DNA of 64,000 nt from Nephromyces sp. MM_2019 (Eukaryota > Apicomplexa > Aconoidasida > Nephromycida): NCBI GenBank assembly GCA_015657535.1, contig JADHZB010001894.1, forward strand, positions 74,674 through 138,673, in the 5' to 3' direction. The notes beneath the pieces were generated by a model. The model was not told the DNA's origin. It saw nothing but the letters and a program-made list of their open reading frames with translations, and did not search any database. The position numbers and the translations under genes are program-made. Every line of letters begins with the position of its first letter. Position 1 is the stretch's first letter. Below, in pieces: positions 36,501 to 48,404 of this stretch.

Positions 36501-37035
36501 CATCGCCAAGTGCTTCGCTAGTAACATCTAGCGCTAAGATTGTGAAACTTTTTCAGGTTACATAATTCTTTGCTTCCTTAGCGGGAGGTCTCTACGATCT
36601 CCCAGTTCATGAGTAGGACTTTTTTTTATAATAAGATGAAAGATGTTTATGTTGGAGGGATGTTCCAAACGAATTGATCATTTGGTAATTCTTTTGATGG
36701 CTATCCGTAATATGCAGCTTATTGCAAGCAGGCCATAAGACAAAGATGCGCCACAATCCTTGATCCCTTTCTTCAGTGACTTTCCATATGTTCCTCTTTA
36801 CGTTTTGCTTGTGGCCTTCTAGTCTGGTATGATGCTTGTTGCGCCTCCATTGCAATTTTTGAGGAAGAAAACGAGAAGGTAGAAGTACTTACAGCAGTTC
36901 AAAGCATGAATAAATATAACATTCAGAGGTAATTAACCCTGATTGTTCCACAAAATGGCTGATCCTTGACGGTTTTTTTCCTTGTCGCGCGCACAAGATT
37001 TCCTACTATTCTCCCCTTATGGTATCCTTGGTACC
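33558..37035. other. 3.5-kb stretch with no recognised gene
   Basis: Lies between the divergent starts of the ZGPAT-like gene (-) and the SNARE gene (+), so it should include both promoters. The longest frame, 34652-34948, has no recognisable domain. Scattered peptides such as KEFQYLECSLT near 35550 only faintly suggest decayed retroelement sequence. Confidence 0.45.
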
Positions 37036-39528
37036 ATGACAATGTCTTCAGAAAGTTTTGTTTCTCCCCTGCAAGAATTTTTTCTGGATTCTCCTGGCAT
37101 ATCGAATTATTGCACAATTGGTAAGCTTGAATAGCTACCACGAGCTGTTATTGGATATTTCTTAAGATTTGCATAATTTTATAGTTTTGTAGACGCCACG
37201 AAGCAAGGGATGCTACCTCTTACCTCGATGATTTGAGATCCACGATGGCAGAGGTGGAGTATCAATTACATCTGTTAGATGATGTTATTGAGGATATGGA
37301 TGTAATTATTCGACAAATTGAGGGCTCACCAGCCTCTGAAAACGTCAAAGTATCTGATAATTTTGAGAGTTTGTTACAAAGCTTCAGGACTACTAAAGAG
37401 GCAAGACGAAGATATTTTTTATTCAAATGATAATTTTGATGGTGAATTTTGCGGTTTCAAGCGTATATTGAAAAGCAGCAGGAGCTTGTTAAAGCTTCTG
37501 AGTTGCTCACTACCAATTTCGGAGTGATTTCGTAGGTGCACTTTTGCTTTTGCTGATTCTTTGGTAATTCTGAAAATTATTAGAATGCAGTGTCTGCCCC
37601 TAGGCGTGTTAGAGGTCCTGCAAATTCGTTTTCTAGCGCTTTATAGCATAGCCTGCCATACAGTATGTATTTGAATGTTGAAAGTGCAGTTTCAGCAATC
37701 ACGGTGAGCTGTACTACCCGAATACTAGCATGAATACACTGACAGATTTTGCATTAAACATTTTTTGCATATAGTTTAATTTACGTATTTTTGAAAAGGC
37801 GGCAGCAGCACAAGCAGAATTTTCATATAGTCCTTTAGCTTTCTTTAAAAATTAAGGTGCTGTCTCGAAGTTTCAAATTAACGACTGTAAGATTGAAGAA
37901 TGCCTGAAACCAATTTAATGTAGCTCTTTTTTTTATCTCTCTGCGCAACCGCAGGACAAATTCTTTGAAAAGCTCAGTGTGCTTAAGACTTTACAAAACT
38001 TTTGGGTCGCACAGCATAGAAAATTAGTAGCTTCAGTGGGCGGCTAGCCGTAGAATGCGCTGCCGCTTATTTGTAGTGCGCAGGCTGTGCCCCTAAGCTT
38101 TTTATTTTTTTTTTCTACTTTTTAACCATCGAATTGATGTCGAGAAAAACAAAAAAATCAAGCGTCCACTAGGATCTTTTAAATAATCAGAATTTCTCTT
38201 GAAAATGTCTGCTGCAGTAATTCCCTTCGTAGGTGTTCCGTTGTCGCTACCATCATGCTTCTGTGGCCCTTTAAGAAGAAAGTTTCGTTTCTTGTAACTG
38301 ATTTATTGCCAATATATAGGCCTTTTCGTATGAGCAAAAATAACTGAATTCAGGTTCCTGAAATATTTAATTATGTAGAATATTGAGCATGCTACTGCTT
38401 ATACTAGTATTTAGACTGGTATTATCCAGCATAAAGCTTTAGAAGATCATATGTAACCCGTATGCTGGCTTAATTTTTGTTTTCTTGCACAGGCGTATAT
38501 CTTAGAGCTCCAGGGAATGCATGCAGATGACCTAGAACACTACAAAGCGGAGCTCCTTTCTCGACTCTCGAAGTTTGCAAGTTACCTTAAAGAATATAAT
38601 AGGCATAAGAATGAGATAACGGGTTTACAAGTCGAGCGGGACATTTCAGCGAATAAATTTGGGCAGCTTTCGGAGGAAGCCAGAGATAGGATGGTCGATT
38701 TTGGAGACTCTTTGCAGGACAAGACTCAGGTTCACTCTTGCATGGGAATTTATTATGAGCTGTGTATGATTTCTGCTTAAATTTGTACGATGGTATGTAT
38801 TGGCACATGTCCTCTAATTATGTATACCTTTTGGACCCTCAATTTAACATCTAGCAGTATTTTAGAGGCCCTTTTTGTACTAAGTCGCTTGATTTTCCAT
38901 ACACGCTGCATTTTTTTCATAATCAATTTTCCATGCTAAGGGCAAAAGGAATTATCAAAAGTCTCTCTGTGTGTTTGGTCAATCTGAGTGGTAACTTAGT
39001 ATATTTAAGGTAAAAGTTGTGTTGTTAAAAAATTTTAACAGGCTTCTAACGTTCTGCACTTATTTTCTGAATTTTACAAGGTTTTCCTGTCTGTTTAAAA
39101 AGAGGAAGCATTCATTTTTTTATTCCTAGTGTCTAGTGCTATAAATGACAAACTGGTAAATTCTATTGCAAGCTTTGAATTAGCAATGAAAATTATTCCT
39201 TCATCATCACTAGAACTTTGTTCTTCGTTTTAGTTGGTTATTTGTATGGCCTAATCACTTCTTTCAGGACTCACTCGATAGGACGAAGCGCTTAGCGCTA
39301 GAATCACAAGGTATTGGTGCTGCTGTTCTTACGGAGCTCAATATTCAGGAGCAGCAATTAGTTGGAGTAGACGCAACAATTCGCGAAGTCCAAGGTAATA
39401 CAGCTCAAGCAAGTAAGACTGTGAAGAGCATCTTACGGTCTATCTCTTCGGACTGGTGTACAAGGGTGCTAGTAGTTGCTGTGATTCTTCTTGCTGTAGC
39501 CTTGTTGCTTCTTCTCTTCCTTCCGTAG
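37036..39528 (+). CDS. Qb-SNARE, NPSN/Vti1-like, tail-anchored
   Basis: Exons 37036-37120, 37204-37400, 38493-38729 and 39268-39528 (TAG) sum to 780 bases (259 aa) with all phases closing. The second intron has a GC donor (AAAGAG|GCAAGA). The N-terminal half is helical (MAEVEYQLHLLDDVIEDMD; LEHYKAELLSRLSKFASYL). The SNARE motif follows, from SLDRTKRLALESQGIGAAVL through LNIQEQQLVGVDATIREVQG, with a glutamine at the expected zero layer. A single C-terminal transmembrane anchor (TRVLVVAVILLAVALLLLLF) ends two residues later. The length and the SDWC sequence just before the anchor resemble plant and protist NPSN Qb-SNAREs more than Vti1, but I cannot exclude Vti1 or a Gos1-type protein. It would act in vesicle fusion in the secretory or endosomal system. 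Exon 1 and its start are the least certain part. Confidence 0.82.
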
Positions 39529-40261
39529 GGTTATGCGAAGAAAATTAGGGCTTCTTATTATTCAGGCTCGAAAATGCTTGCACCCCAGCGAAAAAACATT
39601 CTGATCAGATCCAGTGATAGATTTGGGAAGCTTTAGTAGGATGATAAAACTTAAAAAGCTGCATATATGAATCCTTTGCCTTAGTTTTATAAGCATTTTG
39701 CGCGCTTTTTAAGCGCTTCAGGTCAATGTAAGAAATATCAAAATTTAGTGGGCTATGTGCACGGAGTAGAAGATAAAGGCTTTTCGAGCTACGTTTCACA
39801 ATATAAGTCATAAAATTTCTTCGAGCATGAATTTTTGATCAACTCAACTTGGCCACTATCCCGCATTGTACAGAGAAGAAATATTGTTGCAAAATAAAAA
39901 AATTAGCTTAACAGTGCAATTTACGCCCAGTTTATGAAAAGTTTGTTAGAGTTTGATTTGTTTGTATTTTCGGGAGTGCATCGGTGCGATTTTGTGCGCG
40001 GGGACATACTGCCGAAGAGGCGTGTGCGTGCTTTTTTTCGGGATCAGCTTGCATGAAGAGGATATTCGCAGCTTAGACTCAACTTAGCATGGGCTAGCCC
40101 TATATGATGCCTATACCAATGGACCAATAGAGTCTTGCTAGGGGAGAGTAGTAATAAGAAGGCATAACTGCCATGGAGTCTGCATTGCTAATTGCCAAAG
40201 TGGGAGGATTTCAGCGTGCCGTTCGAGTTTTGTTATATCCCTATGTCGGCAAACTTCAAAA
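39529..40261. other. Intergenic region downstream of the SNARE gene
   Basis: About 730 bases with nothing recognised. An open stretch at 40139-40261 is in frame with the following gene and could be part of its first exon. Confidence 0.5.
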
Positions 40262-40980
40262 ATGATGTCTACGATCAGGGTAAGCTTATTAAGCAGCGAG
40301 AATATGCGGTGAAGCATACGAATATGCAGTCTCCCATGCATTCTCTGCAGCTGTGCCTCATTTATTTGCCATACTTGTACACAGAAGAGGTCCTTTTTAG
40401 CAGTTGCGTATATGCCTAAGCTAAGGCCTCGCAGGTTATCCATGCGAATATTCTCGATTGCAATGCTATCGTTCCTCACATTTTTAGAAATCTGCGAAAC
40501 TCTTTAACTGGAGGGAAAATCACGGTGCTCTATTAAAGTTTTCAAGGAGAGAAGGGAGCGATTAAGAGATTAGAGCTTACTGCCGCACTCACCCGTAAAA
40601 ATGAGATGAAATTTTTGCATTTTTTGCACATTCCGGGGCTACCCATAATCAAGGTGAATCACCGTTAACCCGCTTTTTCCAGAGCATATGGGGAGGATCG
40701 CTCCCTACAGTCTGAATGACTTCAAGATAGGAGCTTGCGGTATAAACTTGCGCAAATGATTACGGCTAGGCAAAAGCAGAGGTACGAGCAAAACCCGCAT
40801 CACTCTGCAGCTATAGAGCATCTCACAAAATTTGTAAAACAAAGGTTAAGAGCTATTGTTCCAATCGTTAGTGGATTATTGCAAGCGTAAAGCTTGTAAG
40901 CTAGGGAATGAATTAGAATTTGCGCCTACTATATTTACAGTGAAATACTGCCGGATTTTCCTGCCACTGCAGCGGGCTGA
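40262..40980 (+). CDS. Small basic protein in six short exons, function unknown
   Basis: Exons 40262-40279, 40385-40434, 40488-40524, 40552-40653, 40780-40844 and 40941-40980 (TGA) join to 312 bases (103 aa) with all five junctions in phase. The protein is rich in Lys and Arg (KLRPRRNLRNSLTGGKITKG) and ends SEILPDFPATAAG. One intron would be only 27 bases (40525-40551), which is suspiciously short, so that boundary may be wrong. The frame stays open upstream to about 40139, so the true start may lie further 5' or in another exon. The composition would suit a mitochondrial ribosomal or nucleolar protein, but I recognise no family. The annotation rests on splice phase and composition only. Confidence 0.45.
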
Positions 40981-41840
40981 GCAAAAGTTATACAAGGCTC
41001 CGATGAGAGTTTACACAGCAAAGACAAATAGGGTTGGGGAAAGTGAAACAGTGGAACTGGTGCTATCTTTTCCTCAAGCAGTTTCGCAGTAATGGAAATA
41101 ACGCCGCGAACTTTATATACCTTCATATTTGTACGCTTTCTAGCAAACTTGGAAAGTGAATCACATACGGCTTGTGCATTAATGCAATAACGCTGTTCCA
41201 AAAAGGCAAGGCTGAGATCTTTCTGAGGTAGATTTGCAGGAGTAAACGCTCTTTTTTAGGCGTTCAAGAAAAAGCCCATTGAAATGGAATTCGAGTCTAG
41301 ATGCCACTGAGCAGTACAAGTTATTTTCAATCACTTAAATATAAACATATTTACAGTTGAAGGCTTGATAACACAGGTAGTACTACGCGCAGTAACATCT
41401 CTGAAAAATCTGGGAGGATATAAAGTATAGTATGTTTTAAATACGGAAGATTATCCAGCAATTACCATGGCTTTTTGGTACAGGTAGGCATGATTTCTGA
41501 TGAATTTTAGCACGTTTAACCTATCTCATTGCCCACCTTGTACCCCCTTCATTGGGAAGGCCACTAGAAAGTTATCAGGTATATCAAGCGCACACTCACA
41601 AGACAGGAATAGATAAAGAGCACAACCGAACCTCCTTCCGACAACCATCTCATAAAACTAGTTTAGCGCTGGTTCCAACAGCTGATTGCTTAATACCGCT
41701 GGTTAAAAACAGCGGCACTTCCCCAAACACCCCGTAAAAAATTAAAAAAATTCTTAACTACCAATCTCACAGAGAAAAATATCTTCCTCCACCAGGTATA
41801 TTGCTACTTTTCGTATCAAACTTTGCAATACTACATCTCT
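40981..41840. other. Convergent spacer between the small basic gene and ATG16
   Basis: About 860 bases. A 61-codon frame at 41552-41737 has no recognisable feature and I treat it as non-coding. Confidence 0.5.
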
Positions 41841-44800
41841 TCAAAAATCCCAATCCCACAAAGCAACAGTGCCTTTTATATGCCCCGTAACCATCCCATT
41901 CTCAAAGTTCGTCACGCTAGTTATTACATCTAACTTGCTGTCAACCCATCTCTCCATCTTTAATTTCTCGTTTCCGAGGCCTAGCCTTATGAATCCAAGC
42001 TGAGCCCCTGAACCTACTGCAATGTATTTGTCATCCTTTGAGGCAGCGATGGCATACGAGGGCTCGTAAGCGGTCCTAGAAATACCCTTCAACAATAATG
42101 GAGCGTATAGAGGCCGCCACATTCTCACATCGATCAAATGAAGTTCCCCCGAGGCAGACAAGGTGGCAACAAGGCTAGGATTTTCAAAGAAGACAATGCC
42201 CTTGCATGGGCTTTGGCTTGGCTCAATGCTAGCGACTTGCTCTATACTTTGCGGCTTGTCTCCATAAAAATAGACACGCCCATTACGGCACCCACAAGCT
42301 TTTAAAAGGCTGTCTTTAGCAACAGCCCCCGCAGTGCAGCTACCTAATATGTGCCTGGCCTGAATGCAACAAGACTTATTAGCATCCCATAGTCTTATGG
42401 AATGATCACGACCAATACTGCACACAACAACGGTATTCTGCTTAAGAAATTTGGAAGTAATTACTCTATTAGTATGTCCCCTCAAAGTTGCCTTCCCCCT
42501 GAGTGTATCGTAGTTGTACAGGTTGATTGCAAAATCTTCAGTAGCAGCAAGAATGCCATTAAGGGGGATATTTGCATCAACAGTGTCAATTAACAGCTTG
42601 GTTGGAGTACCAGAAAACGAATTTATGGTTCGTAAACTCTCACCACGTTGCGTAAGACAGATGGTAGAAAGCCTGCCATCGCTGCTTGCAACCAACAAAG
42701 ACGGAAAAGCTTTTTTTTCAGCGAAATTTTGTGGACCACGAGCATTGGCCACAGTATTTTGATTCCGATACATCGGTGAAGAGAAATCGCGGGTATTAAA
42801 CTCACTTAAGGCCGTAATCCAGCCTGTTGAAACGGTTTCATGAAGCTTTATATGAGGGGGCTCAGGGAGACGTGCATGGATCTGGGAGTAGTGAGCAGAA
42901 CTAAGTCCTTGTGACGCGGTTCCCGCTTTGGAGTTTGATAACCTTGAAAAATCGAAGAGACCAAGGGCAGGATTTTTGGGAGACTGTTGAGTAGAGTCCT
43001 TTAGGCTTTCCGAATTCTTAGTTTTATATTCTGCAAACTTCTCTACATCTGCTTGAGATATTCCACCTTGTTTTGCAGCCATAGCAGTAAAGATATCGTG
43101 AAGATCATGCAACCTACTTTCTTCGGCTTCTTTCAACTTGAAAACCTCTACTATTAACTCCTCGTTCTTCCGGGCTTTCTCGCGAGCTTCATTGCGTAGA
43201 TTAAGTAGCATATCTCTTAGTTTCTGTATCTCTGAAACTTGATTACGTATTAACGCTTTAGATTCGTTTAAGTCTATCTCTAACTCCCTTAGTTCCTCCT
43301 CTCTCTCTGTGACAAGGTGACGGAGCATATCACACTCTGCTGACTTTTCTTCCAGTTTTCGCAAGTCCTGTGTCGTAGAATATGCATGCCAAAGGATTGA
43401 ATACAGCGCTAGTCGTAGAAATGTAATAAATTAGTGCTGAGAAATACGGTTTCAACGCTACTACATGAACAGCAGTACTTACAACAGGGCGAAGAATGAA
43501 AAGGTTATAGAATATAGCTCACGCTCTAATTGCGAGGAATTGCAAACAAAAAGGGTCATTTTACCGAAAGTAAAATAACATAGAGTCATTTAGTAGTGCG
43601 CTGCAGGATGTGCGCAATAGCGCTGCAATAATATGAGATAGCAAAAAACAGGTGACAGAGAGGTAATAGGCTGAAGAGGTCGGTATTGGAGATAAGAATA
43701 TATCGCGTGCTGAAATAATTAAAAAAGGTAACTAGTATTCAACAGCATAATCAGAGACGCTGCTCTGGCATTCTGTAGCAAGCAGCAATTTTCCTCGATG
43801 TATCAAGCTTTCTTTGATACTGCAAGCGAGTTAATAATTTCATTTTCAAAGCCCAGTTGAAATCTAAAATAGGGGTTTTAATATGTGAGGTATAAATGAT
43901 ACAACGCTAAACAGCTGGGATTATTCTAAGTTTTTCCACACTTTCAAGAATATCAATCTAATCACTGGTAGTCTTGAATTGTACATTTCAAATTTGAGCG
44001 CCAGTTCAATGAGCTTCACGTCGATATAAAAAAATTTGCATCTGCGCACTCGTAATATCAAGATATTCAAAATGTAAAGTAATACAGCATATCTACTCAG
44101 GAGGATTAAGTGAAACAGAAGGTCATTAACAATTTTTCACAATACAGTTATTGGAAACATTGAACAGCAGCATTATAGTTTCCTTCGGTTTAAATAGGCA
44201 ATTCCTCAGGTACTCCAAATTATAAGAATAACTAACAAATTCTATAGCTCCAGTCGTATGCTAGGAATTTAAACAATTCTATAAGATGCTAGCAAAAATT
44301 ATTCTTAGGTCAAAAAACCAACACCTAAAGTTTTATGCTAGAAACATCAGACCACACACAAGTCGCATACTGAGGAAAAGAATTAGCAAATTTGACATAA
44401 TACAACCAAAACACCGTGCTGTCGATATTATTGTCACAAACCAAGGACGCACTAGATTAAAGGAATACTTTAGGGCATAAGCAGCCTCTGCAAGTCTGAT
44501 GGAGCACTTAAGTGTACCTCAGAAGCCATCAGCATACCTCAAAAAAATTAGTTAAGCAAACAAACTTTAAACCTGCTAAGGAGTAGAACAATCTTAACAG
44601 AATAATATTCAAGCAAGCCTGAAAACCTCTTTTTATTGTGCTGCTGTTTCATACAGCTATGTACTAAAAATTTCCCTCATTTCATGTATTTTGTTCCCCT
44701 GGTACCTATTACCTGAAACTCATTCTGGAGCCCTACTCTTCCAGCATTGTCCTTCTTGAAATGGCCGGTTCCTCCCAACCCCCCGCTCTGAATAGAAAAT

Positions 44801-44982
44801 GTCGCGATAGAAGCCAGCAGTCGATGATTTTCCTCTATAGAATTTGAATACGCCCTCATCAACAGCTCAAAGCAATCACTTTGAGTCCGGTTTCTCTTTG
44901 ATATTCGTGACATGAATACCTCCTTCCATTGAAGACCACGAATATTTTCACCCTTGTCGGGTGAAGAAGGGAGTTTTATCAT
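41841..44982 (-). CDS. ATG16: ATG16 autophagy protein: ATG5-binding helix, coiled coil, WD40 propeller
   Basis: Two exons (minus), 44713-44982 (90 codons, starting MIKLPSSPDKGENIR) and 41841-43367, joined in phase 0 across a 1345-base intron, give 598 aa, close to metazoan ATG16L1 in size. Exon 1 carries the N-terminal ATG5-interacting pattern (LQWKEVFMSRISKRNRTQSD, then FELLMRAYSNSIEENHRLL). Residues about 91-190 are coiled coil (DLRKLEEKSAECDMLRHLV; EREEELRELEIDLNESKAL). After a low-complexity linker comes a C-terminal WD40 propeller (LRGHTNRVITSKF, RDHSIRLWDANKSCCIQARH, ELHLIDVRMWRPLY, and last HIKGTVALWDWDF). ATG16 dimerises and docks ATG12-ATG5 to membranes for ATG8 lipidation; in apicomplexans this machinery serves the apicoplast. 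The exon 1 assignment is supported by motif and phase, not by overlap. Confidence 0.87.
43368..44712 (-). other. Long intron of ATG16
   Basis: 1345 bases, GTAATA donor (minus, 44712) and ACACAG acceptor (43368). It is far longer than the introns of the neighbouring UTP25 and ZGPAT genes. A 64-codon basic plus-strand frame at 44286-44480 lies inside it and is probably chance. Confidence 0.7.
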
Positions 44983-45360
44983 CTTGGGCTCAAAATTGCC
45001 TAGCTGTAGCGTTTAAAGAAATACGCAGCGTAAACTACCTTTCTTAAAGCTAATTTAAGATAAAAAAATGCCTGTGTATAGCCATAAAAAGGGCTTCAAA
45101 GAGAGTGCCCTGGTAAGAATAGCAGGAGGCGCATTACGTGATGAATAGCTTAGGGTAAACACTAAATGTGGTGAGAGTAAGCTAACCAAGAAAAATCAAT
45201 TTGCACCTCCCTAAGATTAGAGGTTCAGAGTATAGCATGGGACTTAATTGGGGCTCATAGTTTACGTTTCAGTACCTATAAAAATGGCGAAGGTACCTAA
45301 GCGTGTGCTAGTGTGCAAATCCACTTAAACGGTCTAACTATTAGTAGAGAGAGTACATAG

Positions 45361-46064
45361 TTAGCTGTACAAAAATGTTCCAAATGCTTTCAAAGAGTTT
45401 AATGATACCATCTTCGAAAAGGTGAGGCTTGTGAAACCATTGGTATAGAAGTACACTTCAGCCAGGTAAGCAGCTCTAGGAATACGAGAGAAGTTGTAGC
45501 GCGGAAAATTCATGCACACTTTCCCGCCGAGCTCAGCAGGGTGGCCTTGAAACTTTGGAATTAGCTGAAAAAGGTTGCGAAGATACTTTTCCCTCATCTT
45601 AGAGGCTCAAGATATGTTACGGTACATCCGAAACTTGTGGTCCCTACCTCGGAACGTCATAACAGGAATACATTCCAGAAAAGAAAATAGTGGAAAGCTG
45701 GTATAGCTTGGAAACATGACAGAAACTATCAAAAATATCCAATAATTTGAAGTTAGGACGACCTTGTCAATATTTGTTTGCTAGTCTGCGTGATACCGGG
45801 TCACCCATATATCAATGTTTTTGAAAGGCTCTTTTGGCTGCGGGAGACCCTCGTGAGTAAGTGCCAATCTTACGGTATATAGCGCAGCGAGTACCAGCGA
45901 CCTTCCAGGTGATTGATACCCCGTGACTGAACAATTCCCGTACCAATGCTTACTTCACCAGACAGTAAATTCCTAGTGTCCTCGATAAAGAATGATCTTC
46001 TAGTAGTACAATGGTAAAACAAAAAAAAGTCAAACTTTAGAAAGCAGTCCTCAAGCTTGATCAC
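45361..46064 (-). CDS. Possible exons of an unidentified minus-strand gene
   Basis: Two protein-like frames: about 45872-45990 (SGEVSIGTGIVQSRGINHLE, then GRWYSLRYIP before a GTAAGA donor) and about 45415-45597 (HPAELGGKVCMNFPRYNFSR, then IPRAAYLAEVYFYTNGFTSL, before a possible GTATCA donor). They read better than random frames, but I could not join them in phase and recognise no family. Confidence 0.3.
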
Positions 46065-48404
46065 TCTTGGAGAAAATCGAACTTTTTCATTCCAATGCGA
46101 AATTTAATTTTTGTGTCGTTTCCATAATAGCATAACGAAACGCTAAAAATAAATTACACCGTTTTCCACGCAATCCTACTCTGCAGCTTCAACAGTGAAT
46201 GCACATGTAATTTCAGGGAGGCATATCTCTAGGTAAATCATTTAGACTACATAGTAATGCAAGGCATATTGCGCAAAGCTTTACGTAATATGCCTAATCA
46301 ACCTCCCTTCAGACAAGAGAAAATGACTCCTTTACGATATCAGTACAAAGCGTACCACTGCGAGTGTTACGTAACACATAAAAATACAACTCTGCTTTTT
46401 ATTGTTCGGTGCTACTATCATATCTTGTAGTGAAAACTTCGTTCGCATCATTAGTTCGTTCTATCTTAGACTTCGATTTGTCGTAGTATTTTTCCTTGTT
46501 TTCATTACGATTAAATGAGCGAAATCGCAGCTTAAGAATCTCGATTTTTTGCCTGTATACTATTCGATGAGTGACCAGTCAGATTTTCGCATATAAGCTA
46601 AGTACCTCCTAGGGACAACAGGCTTTTTCTATTTCTTGTTGCCGCGGAGTCGCCCAGCATTGCATTATTTAACTCTGCTTATTTTTATTGGGCATGGAAC
46701 TTCGTGTCTTTCCCACATGGACGTAGGGGTTTAGTTTACTGCTATCACCGTCCTAATCTGCACGATTTTTCTGAAGAAAACCCTTGAATCAGACCAACGC
46801 TTTAGCAACGCAAAAATACTGCAGCTTAATAAAACTTTTATATCTAAAAGAAAGAACTTCCTACCTCAATTACTTCCTGTGCTTTTGTCAACCTAGAAAT
46901 CAAGGTTCCTTTTTTGATTAATATAATTTGATGCTGTGGGACTATTTCTTGAACACATTAGCTTTTTATTGAGAAGTACTGGTCATTGCGTATTGGTTTT
47001 TGCACATTTTAAGACTACAATACAAAGCTCCATCCGTTTATATGGCGTTAACCACAGGTAATGCCACGGTTTTCGCAGTACAAAAAAAGTTTGTTTTCCC
47101 GTTGTAAAGCGAAGAGCAAAAAGGTCCTAGTGACAAAAGCTCATATATTTTGACAAGGCACCTAGCGTATCACGTCTTTAATTTTATATGGCTAGCATAA
47201 ATTATGCAGACATGTGAAACTGAGCCCGGCATATATCTTTATAGCTGTCAGTAAATGCCACTTGTGCCGTCCAAGGCTAGTTGTCGGCACCCAAAAGCAC
47301 TATCATTACCATGCAAGCCTGCTTTAGCCCCAGTGCTACTACCAAATGACGCTTTATTGCTTGTACATTGCCAACGATACTCAAAAGTCAAGGTGCTGGT
47401 GTGCTAGCTATTGGATGTAGGAAAAAAATTTGACGTTTCAGGTGTCATCAAATATTAGTTGGTAAAAATGAATCGTAAACTTAAGAAAGTCTCAAACCCT
47501 TGGTACAAGCTTAAGTTAGTTTAGAATAATGTATATACGCTGCTGGAACTTTTAAAATAAGGCTAAAATCATGGATATAATTCAGCCGTTGTATTAAATG
47601 ATATGAAGTAATTTCTGTGCTCTTTCTAGAGTCGCAACCTACGAAGGAGCTTCCGGCGCCAAGAAAGCAAAGAACAGCGAAAGAAAAGTTCATCGCCATG
47701 TTCCCAGAGTGCAAAGTCAACTATCTTCACCCTAAAGCTTATATGCTTTGAGATGACGCCATAGCAGTTGTACTGAAAAGCGCTTGCAATAAAAATTCAT
47801 GGTAAGACTACGGCTCAAGGAAAGGATGAAAAAATTAAGCACCTCAGGTCGAGAAGACGTACACCCAGTCACATGAACGAGTTTTCTGAATTTTATTGCA
47901 GGTAGATAAATAGCTTCTTAATCTTCTACTATCTCCCGTTGATTTTCTGTATTTCTTGAAATGGTTTAACCGTGTCAGAACATATTCGAAACAAATTAAC
48001 AGTCACAAACGGCCGCATTGTCAGTTATTGTCATTGCTAGCATGATCATTCATGGATGCAAGAGGCTTTATCAAAAAAGACAAGCAATAATCACGCCGCA
48101 CGCTCGAATTTTAGTCGTTATTTATAGAGTAAAAGCAAGGTGACTTTGGATTCTGTAATGGTCCTTGTTTTTCTTATATGCCAACTTTCACAATTTTTCT
48201 CAAGATCAACTAAAAACTATTTAAACATTAAAAATACGCTTTATGAGCCTTAATATGCGTATCTAATAGTGCTTCTTCGATGAGCTGGGATTATATTTGT
48301 CCACGAACCCCTATAGCATCTACAATTAATATTTTTCATTTTTCCATTTCTTCCTTTTTTCCTTTTTTCCTTTTTTCCTCTATTCCCAGCAACTCTGTTC
48401 AATT
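46065..48404. other. 2.3-kb stretch with no recognised gene
   Basis: AT-rich with frequent stops in all frames. It lies upstream of the possible 45361-46064 gene and downstream of SEC12. No RNA gene or repeat was recognised. Confidence 0.5.

Noticed and set aside
44286..44480. 64-codon basic plus-strand frame inside the ATG16 intron
   Set aside because: Short, with no recognisable family or splice support, in AT-rich sequence where Lys/Asn/Ile frames are common.
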